Assembly (NCBI GenBank): GCA_017506865.1
Contig: JAFCMP010000457.1
Location: 372,001 to 436,000, forward strand
Reading direction: 5' to 3'
DNA from: Tribonema minus
Lineage: Eukaryota; Sar; Xanthophyceae; Tribonematales; Tribonemataceae
DNA length: 64,000 bases
The first letter of the stretch is position 1. Every line of letters begins with the position of its first letter. This document shows, one piece after another, positions 36,417-45,548 of this stretch. A program made the position numbers and the translations under genes. The notes below the pieces were generated by a model. It worked only from the letters and a program-made list of their open reading frames with translations. It had not been told where the DNA came from and ran no database searches.

Positions 36417-37169
36417 AACTTTGATGCCAAGTGGAGCTGTGTACCCAGCCAATCAGCGGGCGTAACGCCGGCGGCAGCGTTCATCCGGCGTGATGCGCAG
36501 CTGCACTTACCAGAGTCGCGCACAGGTGCCTTCAGAATTCAGGTTCGCCCCATCTTCAACGGACAGCCCTCGGCTCACGTGGTGTCGGTGAAGTGGACAC
36601 ACGTCCGTCTGATCGACATGGCGGTCACCACCTACTGCTCCCTGACGCCAATGGAGACAAGCAGGCCCGCCTACGCCGTCAACCCTCGCGACCTGCAATC
36701 ATGGGCACAGCCGCTCGTGTACTTCTGCACAGATGACAGCATGCACTCGTACCCGCTGGTTGCGCGACCACTACGTAGCTGCTCCTCCAAGCTTGCCTTT
36801 GGTAGGCGTTCATCGAACGCGTCAAAGCTTGCCTGCGGCGATGGGGGCTCTGCAGACCTGTGCAGCGATGGAACCGATCTCATATTGGGATCACCGACCA
36901 GCCGCACTAGTGTTCGTGTCGCAACGGTCAGGGACAGCTCCGCTATTTCTAGCGCGGTGACGCACGCACGAGCGCAGGGCAGCAATGGGGTCTTGACAGC
37001 ATTAGACGACGCACAAGTGCCTCCACAGATCCGCGCACCGCATCATGCAGCCCCAGCAGCAGCAGCTGCCACAGCACGACACGGCTCAGCGGCGATGGCA
37101 GCGCCTTTGTGCCGCACGATTCAGCTGGCACTGGCACTGGCGATGGCGATTACCAGTGCTCAACGGTGA
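36417..37169 (+). CDS. Open frame of unknown function starting at a repeat boundary
   Basis: An uninterrupted plus-strand frame starts exactly where the foldback B arm ends. It reads as ordinary protein at first (NFDAKWSCVPSQSAGVTPAA, FRIQVRPIFNGQPSAHVVSV, AVTTYCSLTPMETSRPAYAV, SWAQPLVYFCTDDSMHSYPL) and becomes Ser- then Ala-rich. No start ATG precedes the conserved-looking part, so the 5' end may have been replaced by the repeat. No family recognised. Confidence 0.3.
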   Translation, partial: NFDAKWSCVPSQSAGVTPAAAFIRRDAQLHLPESRTGAFRIQVRPIFNGQPSAHVVSVKWTHVRLIDMAVTTYCSLTPMETSRPAYAVNPRDLQSWAQPLVYFCTDDSMHSYPLVARPLRSCSSKLAFGRRSSNASKLACGDGGSADLCSDGTDLILGSPTSRTSVRVATVRDSSAISSAVTHARAQGSNGVLTALDDAQVPPQIRAPHHAAPAAAAATARHGSAAMAAPLCRTIQLALALAMAITSAQR

Positions 37170-37383
37170 CTCATCGGATGGCGTTGCTGGGCAATGCAGC
37201 ACATCGTGCAACAACATCTGCAAAGCATCAGTGCTCAACAGCGATGGCAGCGCCTGCCGCACGAGTCAGCCGGCACTGGTGATGGCGATCCAACGGTGCT
37301 CAACGGCGGTGAAAGCATTTCTGAGCAGTGCAGCGCGTCGTGCAACAACAACTGCGAAGCGGCAGTGCTCAGCAGTGATGGCA

Positions 37384-37504
37384 GCACATGCTACATGCGG
37401 AGCAACCCTACTTCAACTTCAAAAAATGCAATGCAGAGTTGTGCGCTTCTCATCAACCGTTACACATGTGCTGTCGCACTTGCACCTCTGCATACACCGC
37501 TGCC
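37384..37504 (+). repeat. Composite repeat A fragment
   Basis: Matches the right-hand third of repeat A: GGAGCAACCCTACTTCAACT, then ACACATGTGCTGTCGCACTT, ending CACCGCTGCC. Confidence 0.6.
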
Positions 37505-38299
37505 CTACAACGTAACCCGCTTTATTGTTTATTGGCTGAGCAGCTATTATTATAACGACAAGGCAGAGGCTGGCCGTCAGTGTATGGCTGCGGAAATTTA
37601 GCACATCATCTCACAGCTGGCTGCGATGCAACGGCGAGCTGAGTCGCACACTGGTCTCGGCAGGTAGGAGGTGGGGATAGCAGAGCAGATATTTTCGCTG
37701 GAAGTATGGTTGGCCTCCACTTCGGTTCACAGTTCCCGACCCCACTCTTCAAGCATTCGCAACTCGCGCAAGTCGTGATCTTTTTCCTCCGAAATCGGTT
37801 CACGCTATCGCTTATGTCGAGCTTCAACCGATGCATCAATGGTACCGTTTGGTTTCAGGCGCTCGCGAATCAACAAGAGATGCCTGCCAAATCACCGCGT
37901 TTGTGAAGGCCAAAGGGGCCCTTTCAAAGCACCTTTGAGCCCGAAGCAAAACATTAAAAAAATTGAAACGGATGCTCGAAGGCATAGCGTGAGTTTCAGA
38001 TCGCACACATAACCACGGAGAGCATGACTTCGCACAAACACGGCAGTGCAAGTCTAAAAGAGATGCGCCACGAGGTGGCGTGGTGGGAGGGCCGCGGGCC
38101 TCCCCCTGCGCCCGTGCGTGCAGAGGTTACGTCAGCGAGAGAGACCAGCGTTATCGTGCCTGAAGCTGTTGCTCATAGGAGAGAACGTATGAGTGGACAT
38201 GAGGAGCGTACACGCTTGTGGAGCACACACAACATCGGAGACGATTTGGGGGCTTAGAAAGCAACCATATCACCGCTTTGATGAGATGCGCAACTCTGC
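37505..38299. other. Gap without recognised gene
   Basis: Short open frames only. A plus-strand frame at 38024-38257 is moderately codon-like (MTSHKHGSASLKEMRHEVAW) but has no family resemblance. Confidence 0.4.
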
Positions 38300-38305
38300 G
38301 TAGTA

Positions 38306-38584
38306 GGAATTTCCTAACGCACTCACCTGCGGAGCGAGTGGAGCGCTGTGCTGTCGCCTCTCATTGACAAGTTTCAGATCAAAGTAGAAGCAGCTTTCAT
38401 TGAAGGTCTAGGGGGCAAGTCAAACCCAGAGTCGTATGCTTGTGTGGCCATAACCTTTCAGGCCAGGACGAACAGGGACGACAGGAGAGTACGGGAGGAG
38501 ATCAATGCGCAAGTGTACCGTGCTCTGGGCCGCATTGTCGCCTTAGGCACGCCGCCGAAGATCAAGCATTATCGCAGCAAGTAA
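38306..38584 (+). CDS. Short unrecognised open frame, 3' end within a tandem repeat
   Basis: The frame opens after a stop at about 38305 and reads RTHLRSEWSAVLSPLIDKFQ, IEGLGGKSNPESYACVAI, TNRDDRRVREEINAQVYRAL and ends KIKHYRSK. It looks like a real C-terminal exon. Its last 20 codons are the first copy of the roughly 190-bp tandem repeat that follows. No acceptor or upstream exon was identified and no family recognised. Confidence 0.35.
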
Positions 38585-39000
38585 GCTGCGTTGCAGAGGT
38601 TTCATAGCCATGTGCATTCATCAAAGGCAGCAGGAGAGGTGTCGCATAGCTTTGTATATGAAGTACATCTGCTTTCTACTGTAACGCTGCAGATTTTAGT
38701 GATCGGCAACGGTTGGCACTCTGGACCGCATTGTCGCCATAGGGCAAGCGTTATCGCAGCAAGTAAGCTGCGTTGCAGAGGTTCCATGGCCATGTGCATT
38801 CACCAAAGGCAGCAGCAGAGATGTCGCACAGCTTGGTATGGAGTAAATTTCCTTTCTACTACTTCAAGTATAACGCTACAAATTTGAGTGACCGGCAATA
38901 GTTGGTACTCTGGGTCGCATTGTCGCCATAGGCACGCCGCCGAAGAGCAAGCATTATCGTAGCAGGTAAGCTGCGCGTTGCAGAGGTTTCATGGCCATGT
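38525..39000. repeat. About 2.5 tandem copies of a 190-bp unit
   Basis: Units start at 38525, 38721 and 38910, each with CTGG(G/A)(C/T)CGCATTGTCGCC followed by an A/G-rich stretch and GTAAGCTGCG. The first unit overlaps the coding end of the short frame at 38306-38584; later units have lost that frame, so the array grew by duplicating a gene's 3' end. Confidence 0.7.
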
Positions 39001-39056
39001 GCAATGGTTGGCAGGCATAATTTGCACAAGATACGATTTGTAGTATATGTTTACAA

Positions 39057-40149
39057 GAGACCCTGGCGTTTTTTCCTTCGGTTCGCAAGCGCGCGCGCGT
39101 TCTTTGTAAACATTTGACACTGTTCACGCCAAAAGGAATCAACTCATCACAGCTGAGGAGTTAGCTATAGATTGCTTGACAAGAACTCATGTATGCACTC
39201 AGGGCTACAAGACTGTGCATCCGTTCGGCCCAAAAAGCTCACCATCTCACGATCAGGTTAAAAATAGAAATCAAATGTGTCCTTTGGCCCAAGAAGTGTG
39301 CTGCCAAGTCATGACAGCGATCCAAGCAAGCTCCGTGGCTGAACAAGAAGAAGTCTTCATTCCATGATTTTGGGTGTTCAGTGATTATTATCCAGATAGA
39401 CATGCATGCAGCATTGCTCAGCGCAGCCCGCTGAGCATCCACTCCAGATCAGTCTCAACCTCAACTGGGAGTGTGTTGAACATTGCACAACCTCAACTTC
39501 AACACTTGCCGAACTTCAAATTCAACTTGAAGTTAAACTTCAAATTCAACTGTTGCCACAGTGCTCAACATGCATTTTTGCACACTTCCTTCTACCGCTG
39601 CCACACAAAAATCAGTTCTTCCTAAGCTAGCACCAAGATGGCGATGGCGTTAGGCCAAGCCCGTGCATAATTTCACCAAGGATAGCAGGGCCTATCAATC
39701 AAGCCCATCAGCGCCGCAAACGATGGTGTTGCAGTGGAGTTGATAAGTTTTTAGCGTGCGCAATTTTTTAGTTTTCTTGAAAAAGTGATCATGGCGCGCG
39801 CTGTAGGGCACGACGGCGACGCCGGTTCTGCCTGCAGCTAGCATGAATGTATACTGCCTCAACTGTAGCGGTAGCGATGCAGCGCACAGCTTCTAGCAGG
39901 AGTGGTGTGCATCAACGTTGTTGTTCGCACCGAGAGGTCCCAACGCAAAACATGGTTTCTTAGCCGCTAGCGCACACGCTGGGGTGAAACGCTCGGTAGG
40001 CTAGCACGACTGTATCTAAGGCGACTAGTTCTCACTGTCGCCTGCTGTGGAGTGCAGCGTGCGCCAGCATCCACGCTGCTGCTAGGGTTTGCGCCAGGGA
40101 AACCGACTAGGGCATGACTCAAAAACGCCGGAATTACGGTAAGGGTCTC
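39057..40149 (-). mobile_element. TTAA-type inverted-repeat element, copy 3, with a nested insert
   Basis: The ends GAGACCCTGG and GGTAAGGGTCTC are degenerate versions of the family termini, orientation opposite to copies 1 and 2. A foreign segment (about 39276-39607) interrupts it: the flanking sequence AATCAAA / AAATCAGTTCTTCC is contiguous in copy 4. Most of that insert is a diverged composite repeat A. Flanks are ACAA and GTAA, so the target duplication is lost. This is the oldest-looking copy. Confidence 0.7.
39276..39607 (+). repeat. Diverged composite repeat A nested in inverted-repeat element copy 3
   Basis: It shares CAGTGATT, GCAGCATTGCTCAGCGCA, the CAACTTCAA/TTCAACTTGAAG block and CTACCGCTGCCACA with repeat A, but at clearly lower identity. 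Its borders are defined by the uninterrupted paralogue at 40795-41585. Confidence 0.55.
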
Positions 40150-40264
40150 GTAATATATAAAACAACAGGATTGCAGACTGCAGGACGCTGGCGTCAGGAG
40201 AGGTGTGGCATATGTGTCTCCTGTGCATTAGTGTTGTCAGTGCACTCACAGAATATGCACGATG

Positions 40265-40336
40265 AACTGTGGCCTGCACCGCGTCCATGTGGCTCGCTAC
40301 TGCGGTACGAGCCGCACGCGTCCCACTCCGGTCACC
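40265..40336 (+). repeat. Foldback B arm joined to composite repeat A
   Basis: Starts TGTGGCCTGCACCGCGTCCA and breaks off inside CCGCACGCGTCCC, running into repeat A at GGCCTAGCGGCC. It supports the view that B is the terminal arm of the A element. Confidence 0.6.
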
Positions 40337-40424
40337 AGATGTGGCCTAGCGGCCGTGATGTGTCTAAATACTACTCATTTCCAGGGCGGGGGCCATTTAT
40401 TACAATGACCAGATCCATGAGAAG

Positions 40425-40749
40425 TGACACTGTTTGATATATGTATTCTGTACAATGAATCACTTCGTGGTATATGATGAGCAGTTTTTGGAATCCATAC
40501 TCAAAGGTTCAGAAGCAGAGGTTAGACATGGCTTCAGGTTCCAAAGGAACAAGTTCAAGACCTACCATAGGGGTTTGAACTTGGGGCCTGGAGAAGTTCA
40601 GTTGTTCTGATCACAGCAGTACTGGAGAGCCTTGGAGACTGAGAGACAATTGCTTAAGCACGGAAGCTGGCCCTGATACTAGCCTAACAGACCAAATGAA
40701 TGGCTCCCCCAAGTAAGCACAGTCTCAACTATAACCACCACACGTCACA
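40425..40749 (+). mobile_element. Solo LTR related to the Ty3/Gypsy element at 48919-60250
   Basis: It begins TGACACTGTTTGATATATGT and ends CACACGTCACA like the two LTRs further right, but with many substitutions and small indels. GAAG flanks both sides (40421-40424 and 40750-40753) as a 4-bp target duplication. The undisturbed target is visible in repeat A at about 29355. LTR-LTR recombination or loss of an internal region explains the solo form. Confidence 0.85.
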
Positions 40750-40794
40750 GAAGTAAGCTTCCAGCTTGTTCAAGGTGTCCAGTGATTCTATTAA

Positions 40795-41585
40795 GAGGCC
40801 GGTGCCCTAATTCCGGGGTTTGATTCGCCGGTTTCCGCGAGCGCGCGCGCGCACTTTTGAACCAAATGCTATTGGTTTGCGCCAAAGGTATCAACTCATC
40901 ACAGCTGATGAGTTAGCTATAGGTTTCTTAACACGAACTCATGTATGCACCAAGGGCTACAATGCTACGTATCCGTTCGGGCTAAAGAGCTCACCACCTC
41001 ACGAACGGCTCAAAAACAGAAATCAAAAATCAGTTCTTCCTAAGCTAGCACCACGATGGCGATGGCTTCAGGCCACACCCATACGTAGTCTTATGAAACG
41101 CACTACGGGCTATCCAGCGCGCCTATCCGTGCCGCAAACCGTGCTGATGCAGTGAAGTTGATAGGAATCCAGCGTGCGCAACTTTTTTTAGTTTTGTTGC
41201 GAAAATGACCATGGCGCGCGCTGTAAGGCACAGCGGCGACGCAGGGCGAGGCAGTAGCTAGCATTAATGTATTTTGTCGGCACCATAGCGGTAGCAACGC
41301 AGCGCACCGCCTCTAGCAGGAGTGGTGTGCATTACGCTGCTGTCGAACCCGAGAGGTCTCAATCTGAAAAGTGGTTTCTTAGCCGCTAGCACCCACGTTG
41401 GGGAGGAGCGCTCGGTAGGCAAGAACGCAGTATCTAAGGCGACTGAGACACGTCTCGCTGCCTCCTGCTGTGGAGTACAGCGCGCGTCAGCGCCATAGAC
41501 CAACCTGCCTAGGGTTAGGGTTAGCGCCGAAATCAAAGCGACCCCCTTTGGTCGGGAGAAACCCCGGAATTAGGGTACCGGCCTC
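40795..41585 (-). mobile_element. TTAA-flanked inverted-repeat element, copy 4
   Basis: Termini GAGGCCGGTGCCCTAATTCC and its inverted partner end in GGCCTC. TTAA is duplicated exactly (40791-40794, 41586-41589). The host sequence is CTATTA..CAGTTGCAAG of repeat A, whose empty version is present elsewhere. The interior has telomere-like CTAGGGTTAGGGTTAGC and an open frame (40820-41155) whose amino acids ([31 protein letters not shown]) are conserved with copy 1. Confidence 0.82.
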
Positions 41586-42069
41586 TTAACAGTTGCAAGA
41601 AGCGCAGCATTGCTCAGCGCATCACCACGCGTAACCCTAACCCTACATAGCAGCTCAGGTTTACTTCAACTTCAAGTTGAACATCAACCTCAACTTGAAG
41701 TTGAACTTACAATTTCAACACATGCATGCAGAGCTGTGCGTATCATCAAACGCTACACATCACATGTGCTGTCGCACTTGCACCTCTGCATGCACCGCTG
41801 CCACAGAACATACAATGCATCACAAAGTGCTGGTCACGGTGGCGTACGACCCATGCGCGCGTGCTATCTGGTAACCGCAAGCGCCAGTACAATGCGAATA
41901 TAGTGTATAATTACAACTCAAATGGCGCGCACATCCGATACAGTACCGCTCAGCCTCATCGGCATCGTCATTGCAGTCAACATCAAAGATATCCTCACCT
42001 GCCTCACCACTGAGACTGTGCACTGCTGATAGTCCTCTGGATTATTCCGCAGTTGGACCGAGACGAGTT

Positions 42070-42233
42070 GTGGCCTGCACCCCGTCCATGTGGCTCGCTA
42101 CTGCGTTAAGAGCCGCACACATTAAGGGGTATGTGTGGCTCGCTACTGCGTTAAGCGCCGCACGCATTAAGGGGTATGTAATGCGTGCGGCTCGTAACGC
42201 AGTAGCGAGCCACATGGACGGGGTGCAGGCCAC
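42070..42233. mobile_element. Foldback element B, copy 5 (hairpin)
   Basis: The left arm GTGGCCTGCACCCCGTCCAT is the reverse complement of the right end ATGGACGGGGTGCAGGCCAC. A partial arm (TGTGGCTCGCTACTGCGTTA, then GCGCCGCACGCATTAAGGGG) is duplicated between them. It lies 75 bases left of the RT-endonuclease element. Confidence 0.7.
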
Positions 42234-42308
42234 AGAGTAAACGAGTATTGTATGAGTACAGGGATGAAAAGTATATGTACGAGTACTCGTGCTGTACCAG
42301 TACAGCCT

Positions 42309-42361
42309 GTACTTTTTATTAATTCTCGCTCAGGGCGCGAAAAAGCCCAGATAATTGGCAT
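42309..42361 (+). repeat. Left 53-bp terminal inverted repeat of the RT element
   Basis: Pairs with 46578-46630. The likely start codon of the RT ORF (ATG at 42360) sits at its inner edge, so the repeat would form most of the 5' leader. Confidence 0.8.
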
Positions 42362-45300
42362 GTACTGCCTGTGTCCATGTACTAGTACTCATAGCGGCCG
42401 CGGTGGCGGCGGAGGGGGTCCCAGAGCGGCAGGTGCGGCGACAGCAGCGGCAGCGCCAGGCCCTGCAGGCGCAGCAGGTGGGGCAGGTGGGCTTTTCACG
42501 TGGACCATCTCAACCCCCGCAGTCGCAGCAGTGCTTGACAGCATCAGCCTCGATGAGCTGTGCAAGCTGCAGTTCGCGACAACTAGAAGCCTTGCTAGAC
42601 CACGCAATCGTCGCTATGTGGGAGCTGCACTGGAGAACGCAGCAACACATCTGTTGGCACACACAATGACGATGTTCGTCAATGCGGCGCGGGAGCCAGA
42701 TTCTGCAGGGCGGGTGCAGCGACTGCAAAGATCCACGATTCTACACCACCTCATGCCATCACTCATCACCTCCACCGATGGCGCACCTGGCATCACTCGC
42801 TCCGACAGAATCAGAATGTTGGCACGCGGTGAGCTTGACCGGTTGGTGCCAGCGCTCCTCGCACACGCGCGTGCGCACCGGCGCTGGCGCGCGCGCCAGC
42901 AAACGGAGGCAGCGATCAACGCCTACGTCCTACAGTGCATGGGCACACGGGGGGGGCTACAGCAGGCAGCGCGTTTCCTTCAGCCCAAAACGGTGGCGAT
43001 ACCTGATGATGACTGCTTTGCCGCCATGCAGTCCAAACACCCCCCCGCTGCGCCAGGGGAACAACTCCATGAGCTATCCGGCATGGTTGATCAGCTTGTG
43101 GCGAAAGCAGCCGACATGCCAGCAGAACTCAGCCTGTTACAGGGGGAGGGAATTGAGCCAGAGACGGTTGCCAAGCTCATCCAGCGAGCAAGCCCTTACA
43201 GTGGAGCAGGCCCATCGGGGCTGCGCTACAGCCACCTGCAGGATGCGCTACGCACAAGCTGGGGACGGCATGAGTTTGCTGCTGTCCTCACACGGTGGCT
43301 TCAGACCGTTATGCGGGAGGCTGCGCGGCTGCCGGATGCCTTCTGGCAGTTGCATGGCGCGGGGCGCCTGACGCCACTTGCAGAACAACAGGAAGATGGT
43401 ACAGCTAAGCAGCGGCCCATCGTTTGCGGCGAGGTGCTGCAGCGACTATGCACTTCGGTGTACGTGGCAGACCGCAAAGACTTCCTGGCGGAGCTCCTTG
43501 AGCCAGACGGGCAGTATGGGGTAGCCGTCTCAGCAGGAGCGGAGAAAGCGGCCATGGCCGGCAAACTCGCGTATGAGCTCGGTCACTGGCAGTTCATGCT
43601 GGACCTCAAGAATGCCTTCAACATGGTGTTCGTCCTGGCGGCAGCGGAATGGGTAGCAGCACAGCTGCCGGACTTCCTCGACTACTTCATCGGCACATAC
43701 GTTCGCACTCGGCCACGCCTGCTGTTCCAGCACGTTGACGGCTCCACGCGCATCATCATGTCTCAGCGCGGGTTTAAGCAGGGGGACCCCGCGGCACCGA
43801 TGCTCTTCTGCGGCGCCATTGCTCAGTGCTTGAAACGGTTCAATGAGGCGGCGGCTGCGCAGCGCGCGCGGAGGCGGATGGGCGCCTACATGGACGATGC
43901 CAACGTCCGAACAGGCGCTTGCACGCTGACTCAGGATGACATACAGGCGGTGGCGCAGCTCAAACAACACTTTGCGGAGGTGGGGCTGGAGCTAAACCTC
44001 ACCAAGTCACGCGCGCTGCCTGGCAGGGGGCATGTGGTGACAGACCACGAGCGGCAACTGCTGCAGCAGCTGGGCGTTCAGCTAGTGGGGGATACGGATG
44101 AAAATCAGAACCGTGGAGCTGTGTTGCTGGGGGTGCCGGTGGGCCACAGCAGCTTTGTGGACGCATGGCTGCGCAGGGAAGCGGGTGCAGGCGGGGCAGG
44201 GGCTCGATTTGCAGAGCGATGCGCGCGCCTGACATCTCCGAGGGCTATGTTCAGGTTACTGCGCTACTGCGTGGTGCCTCGCATGACGTACTGCCTGCGC
44301 ACCATTCCCACTACGCAGACAGCGCCAGCCGCCAAGGAGTGGGATCGGGTCACGCAGTGGGTGCTTGAGCACTCAATGGGCCTGCAGCCACCAGGCCAGA
44401 CCTGGCGCCAGTTTGAGCAAAGTGGGGCCCACTTCCATCTGGCAGCGCACGGCCCAGCCTTACAGCAAGCGCGACTCCCAACACGGCATGGCGGCCTTGG
44501 CATTACCAGCGCCTGCGACATCGCTGATGCTGCGTATGTGGCGGGCACGTTGCAAGCGCTGCAACCAGCACTCTCTGGATGGGCGGGGGTGCTGCAGCAG
44601 GCGGCTCCTCAAGCGGCTGCAGACAACGCTGCTGAGGATGCGGCAACACAAGCGGCACCGGCAGCAGCGGCAGCAGCACCAGCACCAGCAGCATCAGCAG
44701 CGGCAACTGTTACAGCGGCAGCGGCGGTTGCCAGTGGAGGCGCGACCGCTCCGGCAGCGGCAACTGCATCAGCGGCTGGCCGCGCTTATGGCGCAGCCAT
44801 TCCGGCAACACACGACGCAGCTGCCGCTGGATCAGGGGCCGCGGCGGCAGCACAGGCGGCACCAGCGGCAGCAGCAGCAGCGGCGGCGCACGGCGCAACT
44901 ACTCCGGCGGCAGCAGCAGCGGCGGCAGCAGCAGCTGCTCCAGCATCAGAGGCTGCTGCAGCAGCGGCAGCACATGTTGCACCTCAAGTGGCCTCGGCGG
45001 CATCACTAACTGCAGCATCAACAGCAGCGGCTGCGGGCATAGGCAATACAGCTGCTACAGGCCGTACTAGCCTAAGGGCTGCTGCAGCACCTGCAACAGG
45101 AGCAGCGTCGGCAGGCGGCGCCGCAACCGTGCCGGCTGCGACAGCGGCAATGGCGGTGGCAGCGGCCAATGCGGCAGGTGCTGCACCAACACCTGCGGCA
45201 GCAGCAACACCACTGGCAGCAGCAGCAACGGCAGGCGGCACAGCTGCAGCACCAGCGCACGCAGCAGCGGCAGCCGTCAATGCAGGCGCTGCGCGTTCCA

Positions 45301-45548
45301 CACCAGCAATGCTACAAGGCGCAGCAGCAGCAGAGGTGGCGCGCCTGCCCCTCATGCGGACGATCGCCACAGCTGCCACATCTCTACGTGCAGCAACAGG
45401 TGACAAGCTGGAACATATACTGCCACCAGCGCTAACGCCACTGCAGCAGCAACCACCTACGCAGCAGCCGCCGCTGCGGCCGACAGCAGGTGGTGGCACT
45501 GGTGCGGATGCTGCTTGCGTACTTGACGCCAGTGCAGTTGCAGTGTAG
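42360..45548 (+). CDS. Reverse transcriptase with long poly-Ala linker (ORF 1 of the RT element)
   Basis: The ATG at 42360 follows the left inverted repeat; the frame is open for 1062 codons. A Gly/Ala-rich start leads to a helical N-terminal domain, then the RT palm and fingers: SPYSGAGPSGLRYSHLQDAL, KQRPIVCGEVLQRL, LDLKNAFNMV (first catalytic Asp, about residue 413), SQRGFKQGDPAAPMLF, and the YMDD box in GAYMDDANV (about residue 511), followed by GLELNLTKS. After about residue 745 the protein becomes a 250-residue Ala-rich tract encoded by GCA/GCG repeats, where the two other frames also stay largely open as Gln-rich or Cys/Arg-rich. The ORF stops at 45548, 59 bases after the endonuclease frame opens in another phase. 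No zinc finger or Myb domain is obvious at the N-terminus. Confidence 0.85.
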   Translation: MYCLCPCTSTHSGRGGGGGGPRAAGAATAAAAPGPAGAAGGAGGLFTWTISTPAVAAVLDSISLDELCKLQFATTRSLARPRNRRYVGAALENAATHLLAHTMTMFVNAAREPDSAGRVQRLQRSTILHHLMPSLITSTDGAPGITRSDRIRMLARGELDRLVPALLAHARAHRRWRARQQTEAAINAYVLQCMGTRGGLQQAARFLQPKTVAIPDDDCFAAMQSKHPPAAPGEQLHELSGMVDQLVAKAADMPAELSLLQGEGIEPETVAKLIQRASPYSGAGPSGLRYSHLQDALRTSWGRHEFAAVLTRWLQTVMREAARLPDAFWQLHGAGRLTPLAEQQEDGTAKQRPIVCGEVLQRLCTSVYVADRKDFLAELLEPDGQYGVAVSAGAEKAAMAGKLAYELGHWQFMLDLKNAFNMVFVLAAAEWVAAQLPDFLDYFIGTYVRTRPRLLFQHVDGSTRIIMSQRGFKQGDPAAPMLFCGAIAQCLKRFNEAAAAQRARRRMGAYMDDANVRTGACTLTQDDIQAVAQLKQHFAEVGLELNLTKSRALPGRGHVVTDHERQLLQQLGVQLVGDTDENQNRGAVLLGVPVGHSSFVDAWLRREAGAGGAGARFAERCARLTSPRAMFRLLRYCVVPRMTYCLRTIPTTQTAPAAKEWDRVTQWVLEHSMGLQPPGQTWRQFEQSGAHFHLAAHGPALQQARLPTRHGGLGITSACDIADAAYVAGTLQALQPALSGWAGVLQQAAPQAAADNAAEDAATQAAPAAAAAAPAPAASAAATVTAAAAVASGGATAPAAATASAAGRAYGAAIPATHDAAAAGSGAAAAAQAAPAAAAAAAAHGATTPAAAAAAAAAAAPASEAAAAAAAHVAPQVASAASLTAASTAAAAGIGNTAATGRTSLRAAAAPATGAASAGGAATVPAATAAMAVAAANAAGAAPTPAAAATPLAAAATAGGTAAAPAHAAAAAVNAGAARSTPAMLQGAAAAEVARLPLMRTIATAATSLRAATGDKLEHILPPALTPLQQQPPTQQPPLRPTAGGGTGADAACVLDASAVAV
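44590..45330. repeat. GCN-rich low-complexity tract inside the RT ORF
   Basis: Imperfect GCA/GCG/GCT triplet repeats give poly-Ala in the ORF phase and Gln-rich or Leu/Pro-rich protein in the others. Triplet slippage explains both the length and the frame change that follows. Confidence 0.8.

Larger units (their letters stand above)
40337..41812 (+). repeat. Composite repeat A, copy 3, split by a solo LTR and an inverted-repeat element
   Basis: Repeat A segments lie at 40337-40424, 40750-40794 and 41586-41812. Joining them gives the same order as the intact copy at 29278-29612. The solo LTR (40425-40749) and inverted-repeat element copy 4 (40795-41585) therefore both inserted after repeat A. 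Confidence 0.75.

Noticed and set aside
13570-41640. Telomere or chromosome end, because of TTAGGG-like strings at several places
   Set aside because: Each occurrence is two units at most and lies in a promoter or inside dispersed repeats; there is no terminal array.
44365-45435. Gln-rich frames overlapping the RT linker as separate genes
   Set aside because: They arise from the same GCA repeats read in another phase and are bounded by stops inside the RT ORF.
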